From Aquamicrobium zhengzhouense (lineage in GTDB: Bacteria > Pseudomonadota > Alphaproteobacteria > Rhizobiales > Rhizobiaceae), in the NCBI RefSeq assembly GCF_016124105.1, contig NZ_JADGMQ010000002.1:310001-374000 (forward strand): DNA of 64,000 nucleotides, read 5' to 3'. The notes below the pieces were generated by a model. That model worked only from the letters and a program-made list of their open reading frames with translations, did no database searches and was not told where the DNA came from. The position numbers and the translations under genes are program-made. Below, piece by piece: positions 19,210 through 30,485 of this stretch (positions within the stretch are counted from its first letter, which is position 1; each line of letters opens with the position of its first letter).

Positions 19210-20048
19210 GCCTGAGCAAGCAAATCGAAGATGCGATTTCGTTCGACGAGATCGGTATCGCCACTGCGCGTCACGGTAGTCTGGTGCTGCGCAGCGCCTT
19301 TCAGTTGATCTATGCACTTGAGGGCGAGGAGCTGCGCGCTGCAAGTGTTCAGGGGTACGTTCGGCCCAATTTTCGCGGTTCGGAAACGGATGCATCCGCA
19401 TTCTTTAACGGGCAGCACGGGGCGGACCGTTCTTTTGCTGAAAACCTTGCGGTCAGCCTGCATCTCTTCAACCATCAGCATGTCGAGATCGAAGGTCTTG
19501 ATCACCTGATCGCCGTCGGCTCGGCGTCAGCCGTCCATCCCGCAACTGCCGAATGTATCAAAGAGCAGGCTCTCGAAGCGGCGGCACACTCCATGACCGA
19601 GCCTCGGATTATCTGCAGTCTTGTCGATGATGGCGACGGAGCAGCTGCAGGCATCGCAGAAGCCTTGGCGCTTCGCGGGTTCGAGCTCGCGATAGGTTCT
19701 GCCGATGCCTGCCAACCGCCTGTCCATACGCTCAAGCAGTTTAATCCGGCCATAGCCCGCTTCGATGGAAGATGGTTTCAGCGCATTGCGGCAGATGAGG
19801 GGGCGTCGCGCCTTTTGACCCATCTGGTGGCCGATCTCCACGATCGGCGCATCGCCGTTTTGATTGACAGGATCGAGACACCCGAAGTCCTGTTTGCCGC
19901 GATTGATGTGGGTGCTGACTATTTCAAGGGGTATCTGCTATCGCGTCCTCAATTGGCAGGCGTTCCCGTCGCGGATCAGGAGACGCTGTTGCTGGAAGAC
20001 TTTCGGACTCGCTCGGCTGCCATCCTCCCGTTCATGACGGCTCGATGA
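19206..20048 (+). CDS. Degenerate EAL-domain protein
   Basis: The 280-residue product aligns over its length with the preceding EAL protein but lacks the active site. EGLLRP becomes QGYVRP, VNFDPS becomes AVGSAS, CEVTEK becomes CSLVDD, VDDYG becomes IGSAD, VKFD becomes ARFD (Lys lost) and FEGIE becomes IDRIE, while the fold-defining ends such as GYLLSRPQL remain. It cannot be a phosphodiesterase by the known mechanism. It could bind the nucleotide, dimerise with its partner or act as a regulator. The ATGA overlap implies translational coupling at similar dosage. The frame is intact, so it is a selected protein and not a pseudogene. Confidence 0.8.
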   Translation: MSLSKQIEDAISFDEIGIATARHGSLVLRSAFQLIYALEGEELRAASVQGYVRPNFRGSETDASAFFNGQHGADRSFAENLAVSLHLFNHQHVEIEGLDHLIAVGSASAVHPATAECIKEQALEAAAHSMTEPRIICSLVDDGDGAAAGIAEALALRGFELAIGSADACQPPVHTLKQFNPAIARFDGRWFQRIAADEGASRLLTHLVADLHDRRIAVLIDRIETPEVLFAAIDVGADYFKGYLLSRPQLAGVPVADQETLLLEDFRTRSAAILPFMTAR

Positions 20049-20061
20049 GTGGAGCCACCGC

Positions 20062-20307
20062 TCAGGCAACCTTGCTTAGGGCTTCAGGCAGAGTGGCTCT
20101 TGGCGTGTTTGGCGATCTACGGGACAGTGCATCGACGACCTCGTTCAGGAGGTCGATGTCGACATAATAATGTCGGGAAAGTTTCACGCCAATGTCTTCA
20201 GGGCGCACGCCGTGAAGAAGCATAAGCCGCGCGGCGACCAACAAGTCAGCCTTTTCCGTCAGGCGCCGCTTGAGATCGTCAGCTTGTCCGTCAGACACGA
20301 TCGCCAT
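20062..20307 (-). CDS. Hypothetical 81-residue protein
   Basis: I do not recognise this family. The product is charged and helical (ADDLKRRLTEKADLLVAARLMLLHGV) with LLNEVVDALSRRSP following, and no membrane segment. The ATG at 20307 is chosen; a GAGG sits too close to it, and an upstream TTG at 20331 is the alternative. It is convergent with the degenerate EAL gene, 13 bases from its stop. Similar short proteins occur in rhizobial genomes, but that is impression and not a search result. Confidence 0.55.
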   Translation of the reverse strand: MAIVSDGQADDLKRRLTEKADLLVAARLMLLHGVRPEDIGVKLSRHYYVDIDLLNEVVDALSRRSPNTPRATLPEALSKVA

Positions 20308-20331
20308 CCTCGCGTTCAATTTATGTATCAA

Positions 20332-20726
20332 CGCACTGCAACCCGTGATCGCAACTTACAGGCCTTCTGGGAAAAGCATCAGCCGAAATTGCCCGACTCG
20401 TTAAGATGAGTATGAACCCATTCGCATCTGTTGCAAGAACACAGTCGATGGAGGGAAGGGATATCCATATCCGATTGAGGTCTGTCAAAGCACGGTGTGT
20501 GATGTATTAGGTGTATTCCTTTGTCGACTTACGCCCGGGCGGGATAATGGCGGAGGCTGTACTGTGGGCGATCTCAAACCTGTTAGGCCACATCGGATGC
20601 AGAATTTGGTGTTTGCGCGGCTGCGCCCGAATGAGCTGCGTGCGCTTTACATCCGCGGGTTGCGGTAGCCGGATCCGTCCTGTATTTCATCGCCGGGATG
20701 GGACTGTTGATTAGTTGAAGAGCGCC
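20332..20726. other. Intergenic region before lytic transglycosylase
   Basis: About 395 bases without a supported gene. A small symmetric element GGATAT-CC-ATATCC lies near 20459-20472. A short rightward frame at 20511-20714 has no ribosome site and no resemblance to a known family. The region should hold promoters for both flanking genes. Confidence 0.4.
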
Positions 20727-21416
20727 ATGCCTCGTTTCCTTCCCAATGTCGCGCTGAGCGCCATGCTTTCCGCGGGGTTCTTGTCGGCCTGCTCCACCTC
20801 AGGTGGCTTAGAGGCTATCGCGCCAACGTCGGCATCGGTCATTGAAGATGGCGATCCGTTGCTCCCCGATGAAGTGGCAGAAGTTCCGACCCCGTCTCAG
20901 CTGTCGGCTGTCGCAGCGATCGATGCCGTGACCGAGGGAACGGAAGGTCTCGATGCCGCTGTCGTGACTGCTGCATATGCTGGTCCTACCGTTGAGAACG
21001 CAGCTGCAGCTGCCATCCGTACAAACAACGTACGCGCACGCAGCCCGGAACTTGACGCGTTGATCGAACGCTACGCCGCTTACCACGAAATTCCGGTCGA
21101 TCTCCTGCGTCGCGTTGTCAAACGCGAGAGTACGTTCAATCCGGCTGCGCGCAACGGTCCGTACTGGGGGCTGATGCAGGTTTTGCCGGCTACAGCCCGC
21201 TCGATGGGCTATCAAGGCTCTCCGTCGGGCCTGCTCGATGCAGAGACCAACCTGAAATATGCCGGGAAGTATCTAAAGGGTGCTTATTTGGTGGCGGACG
21301 GGGACCATGATCTGGCAGTGCGGTACTACTCGCGCGGCTATTATTATGATGCCAAGCGTAGGGGAATGCTAGGCATCACCGGTCTTGGAAAAGACCGCAA
21401 GCGCATGCGTCCATAA
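20727..21416 (+). CDS. Lytic transglycosylase lipoprotein
   Basis: The 229-residue product starts with a lipoprotein signal (LSAMLSAGFLSAC, the Cys at about 22 being the lipidation site), has an Ala/Glu-rich linker, and then a C-terminal SLT domain (about 125-225). In that domain RRVVKRESTFNPAARNG holds the catalytic Glu and GLMQVLPATARSMGY the conserved following block. Such enzymes cleave peptidoglycan with formation of 1,6-anhydro-MurNAc. It would be anchored in the outer membrane facing the periplasm. The ATG at 20727 is preferred over a TTG at 20715. Confidence 0.88.
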   Translation: MPRFLPNVALSAMLSAGFLSACSTSGGLEAIAPTSASVIEDGDPLLPDEVAEVPTPSQLSAVAAIDAVTEGTEGLDAAVVTAAYAGPTVENAAAAAIRTNNVRARSPELDALIERYAAYHEIPVDLLRRVVKRESTFNPAARNGPYWGLMQVLPATARSMGYQGSPSGLLDAETNLKYAGKYLKGAYLVADGDHDLAVRYYSRGYYYDAKRRGMLGITGLGKDRKRMRP

Positions 21417-21500
21417 GTTTTCCGTAAACGCGAATTATTTCATGATCTTGGCGGCGACGGTTACGCGTCTTTAAGGGACGCGTTTTAGGTTCGCGGGATC

Positions 21501-21965
21501 ATGAGTAAAGTTCCTGCCAAGTCTGCCGCTGCCAAACCCACATCTGCTTCACCTCGCTTTCGCAAGAAGATCGCGGTGTTTGCGCTTTTTCCGGTGATCG
21601 CGCTGGCCGCTGGCGGCTATGCGGGCTGGAGTTATTACGAAAGCGCAGCAAATGCTGCCGCGCATGATCTGCCCGACCCGATTTCAGTATCGACGATTCC
21701 GACCGAGCTCGCAGCGGAAACGTCATTCACCCATTCCTACGCGCTTGCCTCAATCATCGCCAATCAGTGCGGTCGCATGAAGATCGACGCGCTAAAGAAA
21801 GCCAGCGACACTGAGGCGCGTATGGATGGCGTTCTGGTCAATATGTCCTGGGCCGCCGCCGCGCGCCGCGTCTATCTGCTGGACGAGCGCCAATGCCGCC
21901 TGTTCCTGCGCGAAATCCGCGCTGCCAACGCGAAGGCAGAAGAAAAGGCCGCTGGCACGAGCTGA
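21501..21965 (+). CDS. Hypothetical single-pass membrane protein
   Basis: The 154-residue product has a short Ala/Lys/Pro-rich cytoplasmic N-terminus, one membrane segment (about residues 24-43, KIAVFALFPVIALAAGGYAGW) and an outer helical domain with two cysteines (NQCGRMKIDALK and DERQCRLFLREI) that could form a disulfide. No known domain is recognised. The gene stands 84 bases after the transglycosylase on the same strand and could share its transcript. Function unknown. Confidence 0.65.
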   Translation: MSKVPAKSAAAKPTSASPRFRKKIAVFALFPVIALAAGGYAGWSYYESAANAAAHDLPDPISVSTIPTELAAETSFTHSYALASIIANQCGRMKIDALKKASDTEARMDGVLVNMSWAAAARRVYLLDERQCRLFLREIRAANAKAEEKAAGTS

Positions 21966-21981
21966 GGGGCTCGACAAAAGC

Positions 21982-22305
21982 TTACCTACTCTTGCCCATT
22001 CTCTCCTTGATGCCCATGGCCCATTGCCAGCCTTCGTCGCCGCCCCAGAGTAGCCAGGCGATGCGGCCGGCAGAGGGGTTTTCGTCGTTGAAGAAGTTCT
22101 TGCCGCGCTTGTCGACTTCGTGGCGGGCGAAGTAGCTCACCATCCGGCGGATTGTTTCCGGTGAAAGATCACGCCGGGAGACGAGCTCGCGTGCGCGGGC
22201 TACACCTATTTCCGTTCCGCCACGCCCAAAGCGCTCGCGCCATGCGAGGCCCTGCGCTGCATTTTGTGCGACGATCTCTGGTGGGGTGAAATCGATAATG
22301 TCCAA
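21982..22305 (-). CDS. Conserved hypothetical protein, SPETIRRM motif
   Basis: The product contains SRRDLSPETIRRMVSYFARHE followed by PSAGRIAWLLWGGDEGWQWA, a compact block I associate with small conserved proteins found alone or within phage proteins; I cannot give a function. Start choice is difficult: the terminator of carB lies at 22312-22341 on the same strand, so translation most likely begins at the TTG at 22305, giving 107 residues, with AGGGAG from the 3' arm of that hairpin as ribosome site. An upstream TTG at 22359 would place the hairpin inside the gene. The gene would then rely on read-through from carB or a promoter of its own. Confidence 0.6.
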   Translation of the reverse strand: MDIIDFTPPEIVAQNAAQGLAWRERFGRGGTEIGVARARELVSRRDLSPETIRRMVSYFARHEVDKRGKNFFNDENPSAGRIAWLLWGGDEGWQWAMGIKERMGKSR

Positions 22306-22341
22306 AAGAAAAAGCTCCCTGCCGGTGAGGGCAGGGAGCTT
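22304..22341 (-). terminator. Terminator downstream of carB
   Basis: AAGCTCCCTGC (22312-22322) and GCAGGGAGCTT (22331-22341) form an 11-bp stem with an 8-base loop. On the minus strand the stem is followed by TTTTTCTTTT. It lies 66 bases past the carB stop codon. Confidence 0.85.
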
Positions 22342-22406
22342 GCTTGACGATTGTGTCAACGCGGGGACTGAACGCCCAGAGGGCGACTGGTCCTCGACTT
22401 CAGGCC

Positions 22407-25886
<3,480 letters not shown>

Positions 25887-26521
25887 GGGGAGGATCCGTC
25901 TTTTGGGCTTGCACAAACACCGGACGCGGATTCCCCATTTTGAGCGCATCTGCGCCAGGGGAGGCCTCGGCCGGTTGTGACTAGTTTTAAATCTGTCAGG
26001 CTAAGCGGGCCTTATAGGGTAAGGATCGGGGTGTGGGAACCCCGGAAATGAAGCTTACCCAGCTGTTCCTTTGACACGGTTGTTTTTCTGTCGCGGGAAT
26101 TTGCTGCGTGCTTCTCTCACTGGCCAGGTCGCGCGTAACTCTGCTGCGGCGAAGGCACCTCGCGGAGTGAGCAGACGATGCGCTCCTTTGCTTTCGCGTG
26201 GACGCCCAGCGGACTTAATCCCCATCCGGCCTGAGGCTGGCCTTGCTGGCGAAGCGTTCCGGCCAGATAGCCCTGGCCCGCTCGGAAGAAGAGATCCAGA
26301 CTCCTCTGCTGGGCAAGTTCAATCAGTGGAACGAGGGAACTCATAAGTGGAAATGGCCTGGCAATTAGCAATTCCGGCACGCTATCGGTGCAGGCTTAAC
26401 GGCTGATTAACGATAAATATCGACACCGATCTAGGACCCGCGACATGGAAGATGGCGCCGCGGGAACGACGGCAGTCGTGGGACGTTGTTCCAGTTCAAC
26501 ATCCGCCAGGAGGAGTGGAGT
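25887..26521. other. Intergenic region upstream of carB
   Basis: About 635 bases with no supported gene. Overlapping frames on both strands (26071-26346 and 26117-26380) have no ribosome sites and match nothing I know. CGGGG-N8-CCCCG near 26026-26044 can form a small hairpin. The left end should carry the carB promoter, possibly with a long leader; the right end carries the ribosome site of the next gene. Confidence 0.4.
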
Positions 26522-26695
26522 ATGGGCAAGGAAAACGCACCCACCGAGAAGGGCAAGAAGTCATCTGAGGGGCTGCACGAAGCGACCCGTGAGGAAGAAC
26601 GTGAGGTCGAGCAGGAAAAGGGCTCGGACCTCAAGAAGGGCGCCGACCGTTTCATCGAGCGCGCAAAGAGCGCCGGCGGCGACGCTAAAGGCTGA
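26522..26695 (+). CDS. Small highly charged hypothetical protein
   Basis: A 57-residue product made almost entirely of Lys, Glu, Arg and small residues (KKSSEGLHEATREEEREVEQ, then KGADRFIERAKSAGG). It should be disordered or a single amphipathic helix. The start at 26522 is well supported by AGGAGGAG at 26508-26515, six bases away. The composition recalls small stress-response proteins such as CsbD or Con-10 types, without a firm match. It is followed at about 100 bases by the YpfJ-type peptidase gene on the same strand. Confidence 0.6.
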   Translation: MGKENAPTEKGKKSSEGLHEATREEEREVEQEKGSDLKKGADRFIERAKSAGGDAKG

Positions 26696-26792
26696 ACTTT
26701 TCCCCGCGTTGGAGAGGCGCGGGCTTCTCATCTGACTTTGAACAAGGGAATCGTTCGTTTAAGCTCGGGCGATCATTAATGGGACATGTGAC

Positions 26793-27704
26793 ATGCTCTG
26801 GAAGGGTCGTCGTCAAAGCAGTAATATTGAGGACAGGCGCGGACGCTCGGGCATGCCGGGTGGTCGCCTCGGTGGGGGCGGCCCAATCAGGCTGCCGATT
26901 GGACGTGGTGCGGGCGGTGGCGGCCTTTCAGGCATCATCATTCTCGTCGTCATCTTCTTCGCCCTTCGTGCCTGCGGTATCGATCCGATGCAGATCCTTG
27001 AGGGCGGTAGCGGCGCGGGCAGCCAGCAGATCAGCTTTGACCGTTCGGAAGGATCGAGCCAGGTCAGCGACGAAGAGGCTCAGTTCGTTTCGGTGGTTCT
27101 TGCTGAGACGGAAGACGTGTGGAACGGTATCTTCCAATCTCAAGGCCAAAATTATACCGAGCCGCGGCTTGTTCTGTTCACGAACCAGATCCAGTCAGCT
27201 TGCGGCTACGCGTCTTCAGCCTCAGGTCCGTTCTATTGTCCGGGTGACTCACGCGTTTACATTGATCTCGGGTTCTTCCGAGAACTGGCTCAGCGCTTTG
27301 CAGCCTCAGGCGACTTTGCTCAGGCCTATGTCATCGCGCATGAGGTGGGGCACCACGTGCAAAATCTGATCGGTGTGCTGCCGGAGTTCAACCGTCAGCG
27401 CCAGCGCATGAGCCAGCTCGAGGCCAATCAGATGTCTACGCGGGTCGAACTGCAGGCGGACTGCTTTGCCGGGATCTGGGCGCATTTCACTGCGCAGAAA
27501 GGCCTTCTCGAAGATGGGGACATAGAAGAAGCGCTGAATGCGGCCCATCAGATCGGGGACGACACCTTGCAGAAGCGGACGCAAGGCTACGTCGTGCCGG
27601 AGAGCTTCAACCACGGAACATCGGAACAGCGGATGACCTGGTTTGCAAACGGCCTGCGCAACGGCCGTCTCGAAGATTGCGATACGTTCAACAATCCCGT
27701 GTGA
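26793..27704 (+). CDS. Neutral zinc metallopeptidase, YpfJ family
   Basis: The 303-residue protein begins with a Gly/Arg-rich cytoplasmic stretch, has one membrane segment (about residues 47-65, LSGIIILVVIFFALRACG) and then a large outer domain of the PF04228 family. HEVGHH at 183-188 is the zinc-binding and catalytic motif and ELQADCFAGIWAH provides the third ligand region. Members are called YpfJ/KPN_00238; substrates are unknown. Length and layout are typical. A strong terminator follows the stop by about 20 bases. Confidence 0.92.
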   Translation: MLWKGRRQSSNIEDRRGRSGMPGGRLGGGGPIRLPIGRGAGGGGLSGIIILVVIFFALRACGIDPMQILEGGSGAGSQQISFDRSEGSSQVSDEEAQFVSVVLAETEDVWNGIFQSQGQNYTEPRLVLFTNQIQSACGYASSASGPFYCPGDSRVYIDLGFFRELAQRFAASGDFAQAYVIAHEVGHHVQNLIGVLPEFNRQRQRMSQLEANQMSTRVELQADCFAGIWAHFTAQKGLLEDGDIEEALNAAHQIGDDTLQKRTQGYVVPESFNHGTSEQRMTWFANGLRNGRLEDCDTFNNPV

Positions 27705-27724
27705 GGCATTTGGCAACGGTGCGA

Positions 27725-27750
27725 AGGCGGGCGTCCGGCCCGCCTTTTTT
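27725..27750 (+). terminator. Terminator of the zinc peptidase gene
   Basis: AGGCGGGC (27725-27732) and GCCCGCCT (27738-27745) form a stem with a 5-base loop, followed by six T. Confidence 0.9.
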
Positions 27751-27802
27751 GATCACGGCGTGTGCGCGTTCCTTCCTGATTAATGTCATTGAGGGACGAG
27801 CA

Positions 27803-27830
27803 TAAAAAATGGCGGCCATGGCCGCCATTT
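27803..27830 (-). terminator. Terminator of carA (24-bp palindrome)
   Basis: 27807-27830 is a perfect palindrome built on AAATGGCGGCCA and its complement. On the minus strand it ends in a T-run (A-run at 27803-27809), as expected for the end of carA, whose stop is at 27860. Confidence 0.8.
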
Positions 27831-27859
27831 CTTGAACATCTGTGCTGGATCTTGCCGTC

Positions 27860-29071
27860 TTAGCGATCAGCGACGACTGGCTCGCTCTTGCGCTCGTGGA
27901 TCATGTCCACGAAGCGCTGGAAGAGATAGTGCGAGTCCTGCGAGCCGGGCGATGCTTCCGGATGGTGCTGCACCGAGAACACCGGCTTTCCGGTTAGGGC
28001 AATGCCACAGTTGGAATTGTCAAAGAGAGAGATGTGAGTCTCAACAACACCGTCCGGCAGAGACTTGGAGTCGACTGCGAAGCCGTGGTTCATCGACACG
28101 ATCTCAACCTTGCCGGTCGTATGATCCTTGACCGGATGGTTGGCGCCGTGATGCCCCTGATGCATCTTCTCTGTCTTTGCGCCGAGAGCGAGCGCGAGGA
28201 TCTGGTGTCCCAGGCAGATGCCGAAGATTGGCAGCTCGGACTTCAGAAGCTGCTGAACGATCGGAACGGCATACTCGCCCGTCGCGGCCGGATCTCCAGG
28301 CCCGTTTGAAAGGAAGATGCCATCCGGGTTCATGGCAAGAATCTCTTCAGCAGAGGTCTTGGCCGGAACCACGGTAATCTTCGCGCCGAGGCCGGAGAGC
28401 AACCGAAGTATGTTGCGCTTTACACCGTAGTCGATGGCGACAACGTGCATGGCCGGCGTGTCGAGTTCGCCGTAGCCTTCGTCCCAGACCCAAGGTGTCT
28501 CGGTCCAGGTTGAAGACTGCCCGGAGGTGACGACATCAGCCAGATCGCGTCCGACGACGCCCGACCATTCGCGCGCTTCCTTCTTGAGAGCTTCGATATC
28601 GAAGATGCCGTCCGGATTGTGCGCAATGACCGCATTCAGTGCGCCCTGTTCGCGGATCAGCGCAGTCAGAGCGCGCGTGTCCAGACCGCACATGGCGATG
28701 ACGCCCCGGCGCCTGAGCCAGGTGTCGAGGCCCTCGCTGTTGCGATAGTTGGAGGGGCTGGTAATCTCCGCCTTGAAGATAGCGCCTACGGGACCGTGCT
28801 TGGCGGCAGGGGCGAGACCCTCAATATCTTCCTCGTTGGTTCCGGAATTTCCGATGTGGGGGAACGTGAAGGTGACGATCTGGCTGACATAGGAAGGATC
28901 GGTGAGGATCTCTTGGTAGCCGGTCAGTGCGGTGTTGAAGCAGACTTCGCCAGCCACATGGCCGGTTGCGCCGACGCCGGTACCTTCAATCACCGTTCCG
29001 TCGGCCAGCACCAGCAATGCGGTGGGCTTTTTCGTCTGCCAAGGTTGTGTCGAGGCGGTCGTACCAGTCAT
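27860..29071 (-). CDS. carA: Carbamoyl-phosphate synthase small subunit
   Basis: CarA is the glutamine amidotransferase subunit that supplies ammonia to CarB. The 403-residue product has the N-terminal CPSase small domain (ALTGYQEILTDPSYVSQIVTF, GVIAMCGLDTRALT) and a class I glutaminase domain with the nucleophile in GICLGHQ near residue 283 and the His/Glu pair in SVQHHPEASPG. The second ATG at 29071 is chosen because GGAG lies seven bases before it; with the ATG at 29077 the spacing would be one base. It is divergent from the yqeY gene and ends in its own terminator. Confidence 0.96.
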   Translation of the reverse strand: MTGTTASTQPWQTKKPTALLVLADGTVIEGTGVGATGHVAGEVCFNTALTGYQEILTDPSYVSQIVTFTFPHIGNSGTNEEDIEGLAPAAKHGPVGAIFKAEITSPSNYRNSEGLDTWLRRRGVIAMCGLDTRALTALIREQGALNAVIAHNPDGIFDIEALKKEAREWSGVVGRDLADVVTSGQSSTWTETPWVWDEGYGELDTPAMHVVAIDYGVKRNILRLLSGLGAKITVVPAKTSAEEILAMNPDGIFLSNGPGDPAATGEYAVPIVQQLLKSELPIFGICLGHQILALALGAKTEKMHQGHHGANHPVKDHTTGKVEIVSMNHGFAVDSKSLPDGVVETHISLFDNSNCGIALTGKPVFSVQHHPEASPGSQDSHYLFQRFVDMIHERKSEPVVADR

Positions 29072-29265
29072 GGCCATTCTCCGTTTGTGGCAGGCCGTGC
29101 ATGAACTTGTCCTGCTTGCAGGACGTATCGCGCAGGCGTATGCGCGGCGGGGAGCCGTTTGCCTCTGTCGCGCAACATTGTGATAGTTTCGCCCGGTCCA
29201 TAGGTGAAGCCATCGGCGCGGTCAATCATCGGTGAGAGCCGACCCAAAGAAGAAGGTAAAAAAAT

Positions 29266-29715
29266 ATGCGCGAGACCATCACCAAAGCCCTCAGGGATGC
29301 ACAGAAGTCACAAGACAGGGAGCGCACGTCGACCTTGCGCATGGTGAACGCAGCGATCCAGGACAGAGATATCGCAAATCGCGGCACCGGCAAGGACGCT
29401 GCCGGAAATGACGAGGTCCTGCAAATCCTCACCAAGCTGGTGAAGCAGCGCGAGGAATCAGCCAAGGCTTACGAGGAGGGCGGTCGCGCGGAACTCGCAG
29501 CAAAGGAGCGCAGCGAGATCGCTATCATCCGCGAGTTCCTGCCACGGCAGATGGATGAGGCAGAGACACGCAAGGTGATCGCAGATGCGGTTGCCGAAAC
29601 CGGTGCCGCCAGCATCAAGGACATGGGCAAGGTGATGGCCATCCTCAAGGAACGCTATACCGGGCAGATCGACTTTTCGAAGGCGAGCGGAATCATCAAG
29701 GAAGCGCTTAGCTGA
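29266..29715 (+). CDS. yqeY: GatB/YqeY domain protein
   Basis: The 149-residue product has the YqeY layout: an N-terminal helical part (MRETITKALRDAQKSQDRERTSTLRMVNAAIQDR) and a C-terminal domain shared with the tail of GatB (EFLPRQMDEAETRKVIADAV, then GKVMAILKERYTGQIDFSKA). The shared domain binds tRNA in the amidotransferase; a role of stand-alone YqeY in tRNA-dependent amidation is suggested but not proved. It is divergent from carA, about 190 bases apart. A long hairpin lies between it and the folate gene. Confidence 0.93.
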   Translation: MRETITKALRDAQKSQDRERTSTLRMVNAAIQDRDIANRGTGKDAAGNDEVLQILTKLVKQREESAKAYEEGGRAELAAKERSEIAIIREFLPRQMDEAETRKVIADAVAETGAASIKDMGKVMAILKERYTGQIDFSKASGIIKEALS

Positions 29716-29727
29716 GGTGATCTATCC

Positions 29728-29762
29728 GTCTGCGACGGTTTTTCCGTCTCTCCGTCGCAGAC
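29728..29762. repeat. 11-bp inverted repeat after yqeY
   Basis: GTCTGCGACGG and CCGTCGCAGAC pair perfectly around a 13-base loop that begins TTTTTCC. There is no T-run after the stem, so it is a poor intrinsic terminator; it may act as an mRNA 3' end or as a regulatory site before the folate gene. Confidence 0.6.
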
Positions 29763-29813
29763 GCGCGCGTAGTCTGGGCATGCATTTGCAAAGCTGGCTC
29801 GAGGAGCAAAGCC

Positions 29814-30482
29814 ATGACCGAAAATGAGGAGAAGGCTGCGACAGGCCAGCAATATGCATCACCGCCTTGTTTCATGCATGAGCTCGATGGGGAGCAAGCT
29901 GCTTTCACTCCCAGTGATGCAACTGCGGCCGCGGATTTGCGGCGTTGGCGAAAATCGGAGCGCGAACGCCTGATTGCCGCGCGGTTGGAGCTACCCGCCG
30001 ATACCCGTGCTTCACACGCCAAAATCATTTGCGAGAAGATTGACAAGCTAGTCGGCGATTACGCCGGAAAAAGTGTCTCGATCTACTGGCCGTTCCGTGG
30101 CGAACCCGACTTGCGCGAGTGGGCGCAGCTGGTGATCGACGGGGGCGGGCGGGTCGCCTTGCCTGTGGTGATCGCGAAGGCGACGCCGCTCATTTTTCGC
30201 GCCTGGACGCCCGGTGACAAGCTGGAGAAGGGCGTGTGGAACATTCCGATTCCGGTCGAGGATGTCAGAATTGTTCCGGACGTTGTCATTTCGCCGGTCG
30301 TTGGTTTCGATGCACACAGCTACCGCCTCGGATATGGCGGTGGTTTCTATGACCGGACGTTGGCCTCGTTGCCGCGCAAGCCCGTGGTAATTGGCATTGG
30401 CTATGCACAGCAACGGATAACAACCATCTACCCGCAACCGTACGACATTCCGATGGATGTCATCTTCACGGAAGCGGAGTAG
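29814..30482 (+). CDS. 5-formyltetrahydrofolate cyclo-ligase
   Basis: This ATP-dependent enzyme converts 5-formyl-THF to 5,10-methenyl-THF, returning a stored folate to one-carbon metabolism. The 222-residue product has an N-terminal extension of about 40 residues, then ADLRRWRKSERERLIAARLEL, the substrate loop IYWPFRGEPDLREW and the nucleotide motif YRLGYGGGFYDRTLA, the family hallmark. Length is slightly above average because of the extension. In many proteobacteria the homologue (ygfA/fau) follows 6S RNA; here only 98 bases separate it from yqeY, too few for a 6S gene. It is convergent with the phosphate transporter. Confidence 0.94.
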   Translation: MTENEEKAATGQQYASPPCFMHELDGEQAAFTPSDATAAADLRRWRKSERERLIAARLELPADTRASHAKIICEKIDKLVGDYAGKSVSIYWPFRGEPDLREWAQLVIDGGGRVALPVVIAKATPLIFRAWTPGDKLEKGVWNIPIPVEDVRIVPDVVISPVVGFDAHSYRLGYGGGFYDRTLASLPRKPVVIGIGYAQQRITTIYPQPYDIPMDVIFTEAE

Positions 30483-30485
30483 GGG

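Noticed and set aside
20511-20714. Rightward 67-residue frame before the transglycosylase
   Set aside because: Cys/Trp/Arg-rich composition typical of a random frame and no ribosome site.
26071-26380. Two overlapping frames before carB
   Set aside because: No ribosome sites, no known motifs, and each is open partly because of the other.
29716-29813. 6S RNA gene before the folate cyclo-ligase
   Set aside because: The gap is only 98 bases and holds one simple hairpin, too short for 6S RNA of about 160 bases or more.
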